From an uncultured Collinsella sp. (GTDB taxonomy: Bacteria > Actinomycetota > Coriobacteriia > Coriobacteriales > Coriobacteriaceae), in the NCBI GenBank assembly GCA_900543615.1, contig UQSC01000121.1, positions 1 through 5,268 of the forward strand: 5,268 nucleotides of DNA, written 5' to 3'. The position numbers and the translations under genes are program-made. Positions 1 through 5,236 of this stretch are shown piece after piece. Every line of letters starts with the position of its first letter. Position 1 is the stretch's first letter. The notes beneath the pieces are model-generated. The model saw only the letters and a list, made by a program, of their open reading frames with translations, had not been told where the DNA came from and did not search any database.

Positions 1-25
1 AGCGTCAGATGTGTATAAGAGACAG
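1..25 (+). other. Nextera adapter remnant (library artefact)
   Basis: Bases 7-25 are exactly the 19-bp Tn5 mosaic end AGATGTGTATAAGAGACAG. The preceding AGCGTC is the end of the Nextera read-1 adapter. This is library DNA, not genome. An ATG at 9-11 inside it creates a false start whose first residues read MCIRDR, a familiar adapter-derived peptide in databases. The genomic insert begins at about base 26. Confidence 0.98.
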
Positions 26-26
26 G

Positions 27-236
27 TATCGGCTGGGGCGCAGCGACGTTGCCGCGCTGGCCGGGCTCGCACTGTTTGGTGCTGCCGCGGTGGCGGTGGC
101 GTGGACCGCGACGACGCAGTATTCGTTTTATCCGCAGCTCTCGGTGCCGGCGCCGTGGCCGGGCTATGTTGTGTACGCTGCCTGGATGGTGCTGCCTTGT
201 GCGTTGCACGCGATTGATGAGAAGAGGTTTGGCTGA
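27..236 (+). CDS. ECF transporter transmembrane (T) component, C-terminal fragment
   Basis: This is the last roughly 69 codons of a membrane protein whose 5' part lies outside the insert. The visible part has two hydrophobic segments: an Ala/Val/Leu-rich one (about 40-105) and a second around GYVVYAAWMVLPCALHAID (about 163-218), separated by a short Tyr/Pro-rich stretch. It ends in a charged tail (DEKRFG). The fragment alone is not diagnostic. The call rests on position: its stop codon overlaps the start of a fused ECF-type ATPase by 1 nt (TGATG at 234-238), and an S component follows. EcfT proteins couple the two ATPases to the S component in the membrane. In the predicted cobalamin ECF system the T protein has been called CbrV. 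The true start is not in the window; the ATG at 9 is adapter. Confidence 0.7.
   Translation, partial: YRLGRSDVAALAGLALFGAAAVAVAWTATTQYSFYPQLSVPAPWPGYVVYAAWMVLPCALHAIDEKRFG
219..227 (+). promoter_or_regulatory. Ribosome binding site for the fused ECF ATPase
   Basis: A purine-rich GAGAAGAGG lies 8 nt before the ATG at 236, within the end of the upstream gene. It supports the start at 236 over the in-frame ATG at 287, which has no Shine-Dalgarno-like sequence before it. The overlapping stop/start suggests translational coupling. Confidence 0.55.
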
Positions 237-1879
237 TGGCTCGGTTGGATAGGGGCCCGGTGTCGGGCGCGGCGTGCGGCCCGGATATGCCGGCGATTGA
301 GGTGCGGAGCCTGAGCTTTGCCTACCCCGATGCTGATGCTGCGGTGCTCGAGGGGTTCGACTGGTCTGTTCCCCAAGGTGCATTTGCGCTGCTTGTTGGC
401 GGTACCGGATCGGGTAAGTCGACGCTGCTGTCGCTGCTCAAGCCCGAGATCGCTCCGGCGGGCGAGCGCACTGGCGAACTGAGCGTGCTGGGCGAGAACG
501 TTGCCGACATGGACGTGCGGGCATCGGCGGAGCGCGTGGGTTATGTGTTTCAGGATCCCGAGAACCAGATCGTGTGCGAAACCGTGTGGCACGAGATGGC
601 GTTTGGCCTGGAAAACCTAGGCATGTCGCGCGACGAGATGCGCCGTCGCGTGGCCGAGACCAGCTATTTCTTTGGGCTGGAGGATTGGCTTCATCGTGAT
701 ACCGATACGCTTTCGGGTGGCCGCAAGCAGCTGCTGTCGCTTGCCGCCGTCCTGGCGCTGCGTCCGCGTGTGCTGCTACTCGACGAGCCCACGTCTCAGC
801 TTGATCCGGTTGCGGAGAAGAATTTCCTGCACGCGCTGTTTCGTGTGAATCGCGAGCTGGGCTGCACGGTTGTTGTGGCGACGCATCAGCCGCGCCCAAT
901 GCTCGAATACGCGACGTGTGCGTACCGGATTGAGGGCGGGCGCGTGCGCGAGGTGGCGGATATGGCTTCTTTGGGACGCCGAGAATCGCTGTTTTCCGAT
1001 GACACGTTGGGGTGGGGTGCCATCCGATGTGCAAAAAACGGAGTATTCAGCAGGCGTGAGGACAATTTGGACTCTCTGGAGCCGCCCGGGGACGTATCGA
1101 GCGCGAAAAAAAGTTCGGAATTGGACAAATCGTCCGAATTTGTGGCGCAAACGTCGCTCGAGAACGGCTCGGAAGCCTTCCCGCGCACGGATGGAAGCAG
1201 AATACTCCAAAAAATGCACGGCGGGTCGGCTACCACCCTGTCGGAAGGCTGGTTTCGCTACGATCGAGCGTCCGGCTGGGTGTTGCGTGGGCTCGATGCG
1301 TCGTTTTCGGCCGGTGCGGTGCATGCGATCGTGGGCGGAAACGGATGCGGTAAGTCGACGATGCTTTCAGTGCTGGCGAAGACCGCCAAGCTGCAGCGCG
1401 GCCGCATGGTGCGCGGAGCGGCCTCGGCGGCGCTGCTGCCTCAGAATCCCAAAGCATTGCTGGTTGCCGAGACGGTGTGCGACGAGCTGATGGAATGGGC
1501 TTCAGCCTGCGGATATGACGAGACCGTGGCGCGGGAGCGCGCGGCGAGCTTGGGGCTGGACGGCCTGGAGACGCGCCACCCCTACGACCTCTCGGGCGGA
1601 CAGCGCCAGCTGCTCGCACTGGCAAAGCTGCTGCTGATCGGCCCCGAGCTGCTGCTGCTTGACGAGCCCACGAAGGGCTTGGACCTGGAGAGCCGCCGCA
1701 TCATCGCCCGCGCCCTGCGTGACCATGCGAAGGTTGGCGGCACCGTCATCATGGCCACGCACGATCTGGATTTTGCCGAGCAGGTTGCCGATGACGTTGC
1801 CATGATGTTTGACGGTGAGATTGCCTGCATGGAGTCCCCGGCCGACTTCTTTGCCGACAACGTGTTCTATAGGGCGTGA
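236..1879 (+). CDS. Energy-coupling factor ABC transporter, two ATPase domains in one protein
   Basis: This 547-residue cytoplasmic protein carries both nucleotide-binding domains that power an ECF-type vitamin importer. Domain 1 (about 20-240) has Walker A GGTGSGKST (55-63), Q-loop FQDPENQ (105-111, Q106), signature LSGGRKQ (159-165), Walker B LLLDEPT (180-186) and switch His217. Domain 2 (about 336-540) has GGNGCGKST (367-375), Q403, LSGGQRQ (452-458), LLLLDEPT (472-479) and His509. Both sets are complete, so both sites look active. A polar, low-complexity linker (about 245-335) joins them; its DNA is an imperfect inverted repeat (see findings). Most ECF systems use two separate A proteins. 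A duplicated ATPase is the arrangement described for the predicted cobalamin transporter (CbrU), which fits the CbrT-like S component downstream. The start at 236 overlaps the upstream stop and has a Shine-Dalgarno match. Substrate assignment is inference. Confidence 0.93.
   Translation: MARLDRGPVSGAACGPDMPAIEVRSLSFAYPDADAAVLEGFDWSVPQGAFALLVGGTGSGKSTLLSLLKPEIAPAGERTGELSVLGENVADMDVRASAERVGYVFQDPENQIVCETVWHEMAFGLENLGMSRDEMRRRVAETSYFFGLEDWLHRDTDTLSGGRKQLLSLAAVLALRPRVLLLDEPTSQLDPVAEKNFLHALFRVNRELGCTVVVATHQPRPMLEYATCAYRIEGGRVREVADMASLGRRESLFSDDTLGWGAIRCAKNGVFSRREDNLDSLEPPGDVSSAKKSSELDKSSEFVAQTSLENGSEAFPRTDGSRILQKMHGGSATTLSEGWFRYDRASGWVLRGLDASFSAGAVHAIVGGNGCGKSTMLSVLAKTAKLQRGRMVRGAASAALLPQNPKALLVAETVCDELMEWASACGYDETVARERAASLGLDGLETRHPYDLSGGQRQLLALAKLLLIGPELLLLDEPTKGLDLESRRIIARALRDHAKVGGTVIMATHDLDFAEQVADDVAMMFDGEIACMESPADFFADNVFYRA
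1029..1219. repeat. Imperfect long inverted repeat inside the ATPase linker coding region
   Basis: The outer arms are 1029-1051 and 1197-1219. They pair at GTGCA/TGCAC, GGAGTATTC/GAATACTCC and GC/GC (16 of 23 positions), with an A-rich 6-nt block on the same strand in both arms. Further mirrored words follow towards the middle: GAGCCG (1079-1084) with CGGCTC (1165-1170), TCGAGCG (1097-1103) with CGCTCGA (1155-1161), and TTCGGA (1114-1119) with TCCGAA (1133-1138). All share a centre near 1124-1129. The stretch is richer in A runs than the flanking gene and encodes linker residues about 265-328. No target-site duplication is evident. It could be a decayed palindromic repeat inserted in frame, or a structure-forming stretch that arose in place. 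Confidence 0.5.
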
Positions 1880-1883
1880 TGGG

Positions 1884-2597
1884 ATGGCGGATTTTCGCGC
1901 CTCGCGCCTACTCACAAAACTTGAGATCCCGCTGTTGTTGGCGGTGCCGGCGGTGATGGCTGCCGCGTTGCTGGCGGGTGTTGAGCAGGCAGCGTTGGCC
2001 ATGCTGGTTGTGGTGGCGTTGGTGCTTGCGCTGTTCTTTGCGGGCTACGAGGCATCGCGTCCAGGCCTGCGTCAGATTATGCCCACGCTGGTGCTGGCGG
2101 CGCTGGCGGCGGCGGGGCGCATCCTGTTTGGGCCCATTCCCGATTTTAAGCCGGTGAGCGCCATCGCCATTATCGCGGGGGCGACGCTTGGTCGCCGCAA
2201 TGGTTTTATGGTTGGCGCGCTGGCGGCGCTGACCAGCAATTTCTTTTTTGGGCAGGGCATGTGGACGCCGTGGCAGATGTATGCCTGGGGGCTCGTGGGA
2301 TACGTTGGCGGTGCGCTGGCGCATGCCGGCGCTTTTGATCGCGCCGATGGCGCCGTGCGTATGCCGGCGCTGCTGACCTACGGCTTTGCTTCGGGTTTGC
2401 TGTACGGCGTTGTGATCAACGCCTACGACATTATCGGTTTTGTTCAACCGCTCACGTGGGCGGGTGCCATGGCGCGTCTTGCCACGGCAGTGCCGTTCGA
2501 TATCACACACGGTCTCGCGACCTGCGTGTTCTTGGCCGCCTTGTACAAGCCTTGGTGCCGTCGCATTAACCGTGTCGTCGTGAAATACGGGCTGTAA
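1884..2597 (+). CDS. ECF transporter substrate-binding (S) component, CbrT-like
   Basis: This 237-residue integral membrane protein binds the substrate of the ECF importer. Six or seven hydrophobic segments are visible (about 15-32, 36-54, 65-82, 92-115, 128-148, 161-183, 199-222). The stretch GRILFGPIPDFKP (78-90), then AIIAGATLG (95-103), then SNFFFGQGMWTPWQM (118-132) with AWGLVGYVGG (134-143), is the hallmark of a corrinoid-type S-component family that includes the predicted cobalamin transporter CbrT. The start at 1884 is chosen because it lies 4 nt after the ATPase stop and the protein then begins MADFRASRL; a longer reading from 1809 would overlap the ATPase domain in another frame. 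An AGGG at 1871-1874 is a weak ribosome binding site, so coupling to the upstream gene is likely. The exact ligand (cobalamin, precursor, or another vitamin) cannot be read from sequence. Confidence 0.88.
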   Translation: MADFRASRLLTKLEIPLLLAVPAVMAAALLAGVEQAALAMLVVVALVLALFFAGYEASRPGLRQIMPTLVLAALAAAGRILFGPIPDFKPVSAIAIIAGATLGRRNGFMVGALAALTSNFFFGQGMWTPWQMYAWGLVGYVGGALAHAGAFDRADGAVRMPALLTYGFASGLLYGVVINAYDIIGFVQPLTWAGAMARLATAVPFDITHGLATCVFLAALYKPWCRRINRVVVKYGL

Positions 2598-2618
2598 GGC
2601 ATTTCGCGTTCCCTCACG

Positions 2619-2687
2619 AACTTGCGGTGGAATAGTTCTCGTTTTTGGCAATTTGCTGCCCAAACAGGAAGTATTCCACCGCAACTT
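2619..2687. repeat. Strong inverted repeat (20-nt arms) in convergent intergenic region
   Basis: The left arm AACTTGCGGTGGAATAGTTC (2619-2638) pairs with the right arm GAAGTATTCCACCGCAACTT (2668-2687) at 18 of 20 positions; the only mismatches are C2621/C2685 and G2635/G2671. The 29-nt middle contains a smaller TTGGCA...TGCCCAA pairing. It sits between two convergent genes and could help end transcription in both directions, but neither side has a U-tract, so a REP-like repeat or a protein binding site is equally possible. Confidence 0.75.
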
Positions 2688-2690
2688 ATA

Positions 2691-2730
2691 GGGGGAGAGG
2701 GGTCACATGATCTGTTTTCCTCTGTCCCCC
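2691..2730. repeat. Second inverted repeat beside the first
   Basis: GGGGGA (2691-2696) plus GAGG (2697-2700) pair with CCTC (2719-2722) and TCCCCC (2725-2730), leaving a 2-nt bulge (TG, 2723-2724) and an 18-nt loop. It begins 4 nt after the first repeat and lies just downstream of the exonuclease III gene. There is no T-run after the stem in either direction, so it is not called a terminator. It may be part of one composite intergenic repeat together with 2619-2687. Confidence 0.5.
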
Positions 2731-2743
2731 AGGAATTGCTTGG

Positions 2744-2759
2744 CGCTAGAGCTCTAGCG
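2744..2759. repeat. Perfect 16-bp palindrome across the xth stop codon
   Basis: CGCTAGAGCTCTAGCG is identical to its own reverse complement. It includes the TAG stop (2746-2748, minus strand) and the last three codons (Leu-Glu-Leu) of the exonuclease III gene. A self-complementary site with no loop is more like a dimeric protein binding site than a hairpin. It may also be chance arising from the codons. Confidence 0.6.
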
Positions 2760-3564
2760 TGAGGGTGACGGGGCAGTGGTCGCTGCCGAAGATATCGCCA
2801 CGGATACCGGTGTCGCGAACGTTGGCGGCGATCGAATCGCTTACCAGAAAGTAATCGATGCGCCAGCCTGCGTTGTTCTTACGGGCATTAAAGCGGTAGC
2901 TCCACCAGCTGTAGACGCCCTCGACGTCGGGGTTTGCCGCGCGCCAGGTATCGGTAAACCCGCCGTTGAGCAGCTCGGTAAACTTGCCGCGCTCCTCGTC
3001 CGAAAAGCCTGCATTGCCGCGGTTGGACTTGGGGTTCTTAAGGTCGATCTCCTCGTGCGCCACGTTAAAGTCGCCGCAAGTTACGACGGGTTTGCCGGTC
3101 TCGCACTCGAGCGCGTTCAAAAAGCCGCGGTAGGCATCGTCCCAGGCCATGCGCACGTCGATGCGGGCGAGTTCGTTTTGCGCGTTGGGAGTGTAGACAT
3201 CCACAAACCAGAACTTGTCGAACTCCAGCGCGCAGACGCGGCCCTCGGTCGCGGCTTGGGCGACGAGCTCGGCCGCCTCGCCCTCGCCGGCGTAGGGCAG
3301 CAGCGCATCGGCGCGCAGTACGCGCAGCGGTTCCTGGCGGCTAAAGACCGCGGTGCCCGAGTAGCCCTTGCGCTCGGCGTAGCTCCAGGTTTGGTGATAG
3401 CCGGGCAGGTCGATATCGACCTGGCCCTCCTGCAGCTTGGTCTCTTGCAGCGCCAGGATATCGACGTCGAGTTCTTGCGCGATCTGGATAAAGCTCGGGT
3501 CCTTTTTGAGCACGGCGCGCAGGCCGTTGACGTTCCACGAGGCGAAAGTGTAAGTCTGAGGCAT
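2746..3564 (-). CDS. xth: Exodeoxyribonuclease III (AP endonuclease, ExoIII/Xth family)
   Basis: This 272-residue enzyme cleaves DNA 5' of abasic sites and removes 3'-blocking groups, a step in base-excision repair. It is close to the usual family length of about 250-275. All family motifs are present in order: WNVNGLR (10-16, metal ligand N13), LQETK (39-43, metal ligand E41), KGYSGTAVFSR (66-76), YTPNAQ (124-129, active-site Y124), GDFNVAH (164-170, D165 and N167), WWSYR (220-224), GWRIDYFLVS (233-242) and GSDHCPV (260-266, catalytic D262/H263). The start at 3564 has AAAGGA (3569-3574 on the complement) four nt before it. The gene stands alone on the minus strand, convergent with the transporter operon and divergent from the sirtuin gene. 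The open frame opposite it (about 2776-3891, plus strand) is a codon-bias shadow. Confidence 0.96.
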   Translation of the reverse strand: MPQTYTFASWNVNGLRAVLKKDPSFIQIAQELDVDILALQETKLQEGQVDIDLPGYHQTWSYAERKGYSGTAVFSRQEPLRVLRADALLPYAGEGEAAELVAQAATEGRVCALEFDKFWFVDVYTPNAQNELARIDVRMAWDDAYRGFLNALECETGKPVVTCGDFNVAHEEIDLKNPKSNRGNAGFSDEERGKFTELLNGGFTDTWRAANPDVEGVYSWWSYRFNARKNNAGWRIDYFLVSDSIAANVRDTGIRGDIFGSDHCPVTLTLEL

Positions 3565-3700
3565 GGTGTCCTTTCGACGGGGTTGGCAGGCTTAAGATTA
3601 GCGCAACAGGGGCGGTGGTGGGCACCGCGCGTGCTGACCCAAAGGCCGCATGCTGGGACATCGCCCGACGCTGCCCGACCAACAAGGACGGAGGACTCAT
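3565..3700. promoter_or_regulatory. Divergent intergenic region (xth / sirtuin promoters expected)
   Basis: These 136 bases separate two divergently transcribed genes, so both promoters should lie here. The only A/T-rich patch is around CTTAAGATTAG (3591-3601). TAAGAT at 3593-3598 is a 4/6 match to a -10 box on the plus strand, with only a poor -35 partner at a short spacing. No clean promoter, operator palindrome or riboswitch was found. A small GGCAC/GTGC pairing near 3620 is too short to call. Confidence 0.35.
3690..3694 (+). promoter_or_regulatory. Ribosome binding site deciding the sirtuin start
   Basis: GGAGG lies 6 nt before the ATG at 3701. It fixes that start over the upstream in-frame ATG at 3650, which has no Shine-Dalgarno sequence and would add 17 residues unlike the family. 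Confidence 0.85.
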
Positions 3701-4453
3701 ATGACGCAGACGATAACGGACTCCAAACAGGCCTCCGCCGCGCTGGCGGAGCTGTTCGGTACCCACAAGCGCGTGGTCTTCTTTGGCGGCGCGGGCGTTT
3801 CCACGGCGAGTGGCATCCCCGATTTCCGCAGCGTGGACGGCCTATATCACCAACAGTTTGTCTACCCGCCCGAGACCATGCTCTCGCATAGCTTTTACGA
3901 GGTGCACCCGGCCGAGTTCTTCGACTTCTACCGCACCAAGATGATCGCGCTTGGCGCCAAGCCCAATCGCTGCCACACCAAGCTGGCCGAGCTGGAGCGC
4001 GCTGGCAAGCTAAATGCCGTGGTGACGCAAAATATCGACGGCCTGCATCAGATGGCCGGCTCACGGCGCGTGTTTGAGCTGCACGGATCGGTCCATCGCA
4101 ACATTTGCCAGTCGTGTGGCGCGGTCTATAGCGCCGAGTGGATTTGCTCGCGCGAGCACGAGGACGCCGCGGGCGTGCCTGCGTGTCCCGCGTGCGGCGG
4201 CCGCATCAAGCCCGATGTAGTGCTCTACGAGGAGCCGCTCGACGAGCACGTGCTGACCGGTGCCGTTGCCGCCATCGCCGCGGCCGATGCCCTTATTGTG
4301 GGCGGGACCTCGCTCGTGGTGTATCCGGCGGCAGGCCTTACGCGATACTTTACCGGCGATACGCTGGCCATATGCAACCTTGCTCCCACCGACCAGGACG
4401 CAAATGCCGACCTGCTGATTTCTTGCGACATCGCGGCCGCGTTTGCGTTCTAG
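3701..4453 (+). CDS. cobB: NAD-dependent protein deacylase, Sir2 family
   Basis: This 250-residue soluble sirtuin removes acetyl (or other acyl) groups from lysines, consuming NAD+ and releasing nicotinamide and O-acyl-ADP-ribose. The NAD-binding motif GGAGVSTASGIPDFRS (29-44) is followed by PNRCHTKLAELE (88-99), TQNIDGLH (109-116) and the catalytic His128 in ELHGS. A four-cysteine zinc module is intact (C136, C139, C162, C165), and GGTSLVVYPA (201-210) closes the Rossmann fold. Length and motifs match single-domain bacterial CobB-type sirtuins and resemble the Thermotoga Sir2Tm (class U) layout. The Tyr/Arg pair that marks desuccinylase-type (SIRT5-like) enzymes is not evident, so deacetylase activity is the best guess. 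The start follows a good GGAGG. The next gene (folP) is co-directional after 95 nt but has its own probable promoter, so co-transcription is uncertain. Confidence 0.95.
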   Translation: MTQTITDSKQASAALAELFGTHKRVVFFGGAGVSTASGIPDFRSVDGLYHQQFVYPPETMLSHSFYEVHPAEFFDFYRTKMIALGAKPNRCHTKLAELERAGKLNAVVTQNIDGLHQMAGSRRVFELHGSVHRNICQSCGAVYSAEWICSREHEDAAGVPACPACGGRIKPDVVLYEEPLDEHVLTGAVAAIAAADALIVGGTSLVVYPAAGLTRYFTGDTLAICNLAPTDQDANADLLISCDIAAAFAF

Positions 4454-4467
4454 CCCGCGCGCGCGGA

Positions 4468-4473
4468 TACAAT
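4468..4473 (+). promoter_or_regulatory. Probable -10 box for folP
   Basis: TACAAT, within the sequence GGATACAATAGAAAG, is a 5/6 match to TATAAT and lies in the only A/T-rich patch of the 95-nt spacer. A -35 element is weak: TTGCGT at 4443-4448 has a long 19-nt spacing and overlaps the end of the sirtuin gene. A start near 4480 would give a leader of about 70 nt containing the hairpin at 4496-4530. Confidence 0.4.
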
Positions 4474-4495
4474 AGAAAGACTGATTGCAAAGCGA

Positions 4496-4530
4496 CCCCG
4501 CCGCCAGCTCCCCAAGCTCGGCGGCGTGGG
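4496..4530 (+). promoter_or_regulatory. GC-rich hairpin before the folP ribosome binding site
   Basis: CGCCGCC (4499-4505) and AGCT (4506-4509) pair with AGCT (4515-4518) and GGCGGCG (4520-4526) around a CCCCA loop, with one bulged C at 4519. An outer CCC/GGG (4496-4498 with 4528-4530) can extend it. A short CATTTT follows at 4531-4536, and the ribosome binding site starts at 4537. It may be a weak terminator for the sirtuin transcript, an attenuator, or a leader structure of folP. The T-run of four is too short to make termination certain. Confidence 0.5.
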
Positions 4531-4536
4531 CATTTT

Positions 4537-4542
4537 AGGAGG
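4537..4542 (+). promoter_or_regulatory. Ribosome binding site deciding the folP start
   Basis: A perfect AGGAGG lies 6 nt before the ATG at 4549. An earlier in-frame ATG at 4543 directly abuts this site and is too close to be used, so 4549 is preferred. Confidence 0.88.
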
Positions 4543-4548
4543 ATGTTC

Positions 4549-5236
4549 ATGGCGAACGACAGCAAGACATGGCGGTGCGGAAAGTACGAGCTCAGCTTTG
4601 ACCGTCCGCGCATCATGGGCGTCCTCAACGTGACGCCCGATTCGTTTAGCGATGGCGGGGAGCACTTCGACCCGGATGCCGCCATCGAGTACGGCCTGGC
4701 GATGCTCGACGCCGGCGCCGACATCATCGACGTGGGCGGCGAGTCCACGCGCCCTGGTTTTACCCCGGTCAACCCCGACGAGGAGGCTCGCCGCGTGCTG
4801 CCCGTGGTGCGCGCGCTGGCCAAGGAGGGCGCCATCGTCTCGATCGACACGCGTCACGTGGCGGTTGCCAAGGCGGCCGTGCGCTGCGGCGCCTCGATCG
4901 TCAACGACGTGACCGGCTTCACCGATCCCAAGATGGTCGAGTTTGTTAAGACGAGCACCTGCGGCGTCATCGTGATGCATGCCGGCGAGGTCGCCGCGCC
5001 CGCCCGCACGCACGCAACGGTGCAGCTCGATACCTCGGCTGCGGCGTTTGTTGCCGAGAAGGCACGCGAAGCGGCTGCCGAGGCCGCGCGCGAGGCCGAG
5101 AAGCCGGCCCGTCGCCGTCGCGGCAAGTTGCTGGGCGAGCCCAAGGTTGAGGCCAAGCTTCCGGGCGGTGTGGTACAGCCCTCACTGCCGTTTGGCGAGC
5201 CGGAGCCCACGTCCGAGCCTGCAAGCGAGCAGGAGA
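4549..5236 (+). CDS. folP: Dihydropteroate synthase, 3'-truncated, with unusual low-complexity segment
   Basis: The enzyme condenses p-aminobenzoate with dihydropterin pyrophosphate to make dihydropteroate in folate synthesis; it is the sulfonamide target. The N-terminal half of the TIM barrel is clear: IMGVLNVTPDSFSDGG (22-37), ADIIDVGGESTRPG (57-70), VSIDT (97-101, D100), GASIVNDVTG (114-123, N119) and GVIVMH (139-144). After MH the usual short loop (MHxxGxPxxM) is not seen. Instead there is an Ala/Glu-rich stretch (about 162-185), a basic patch RRRRGK (188-193) and a Pro/Glu/Ser-rich tail (about 208-229). The frame is still open when the right adapter begins at 5237, so only 229 codons are genomic. 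The C-terminal barrel (DPG-F-K loop, SRK and final His) is outside the window. Whether the odd segment is an insertion within the barrel or a divergent ending cannot be settled here. Confidence 0.92.

Noticed and set aside
9..26. Start codon of the first open frame (peptide MCIRDR)
   Set aside because: It lies inside the Nextera adapter; the real gene is missing its 5' end.
1029..1219. Transposon insertion with target-site duplication in the ATPase gene
   Set aside because: The flanks (CGAT on the left, GGCG on the right) are not duplicated, there is no transposase, and the reading frame is intact, so only an imperfect inverted repeat is reported.
1908..2684. 258-residue minus-strand frame opposite the S component
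   Set aside because: Arg/Gln/His-rich shadow composition, no motif, and it overlaps a protein with clear membrane segments and the CbrT-family signature.
2619..2687. Intrinsic transcription terminator call for the large intergenic hairpin
   Set aside because: There is no T-run after the stem on either strand; bases after it read ATAGGGGG on plus and CGTGAGGG on minus. Kept as an inverted repeat instead.
3650..3700. Upstream ATG at 3650 as the sirtuin start
   Set aside because: It has no ribosome binding site and would add 17 residues unlike the family, while the ATG at 3701 has GGAGG at ideal spacing.
2776..3891. 371-residue open frame on the plus strand opposite the exonuclease III gene
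   Set aside because: It is antisense to a gene with every ExoIII catalytic motif, runs on into the sirtuin gene in a different frame, and has no family resemblance or convincing start. High GC leaves antisense frames open.
3117..4064. 315-residue minus-strand frame across xth and the sirtuin start
   Set aside because: Arg/Pro/Ala-rich composition typical of an out-of-frame reading of GC-rich DNA; it overlaps two well-supported genes and has no ribosome binding site.
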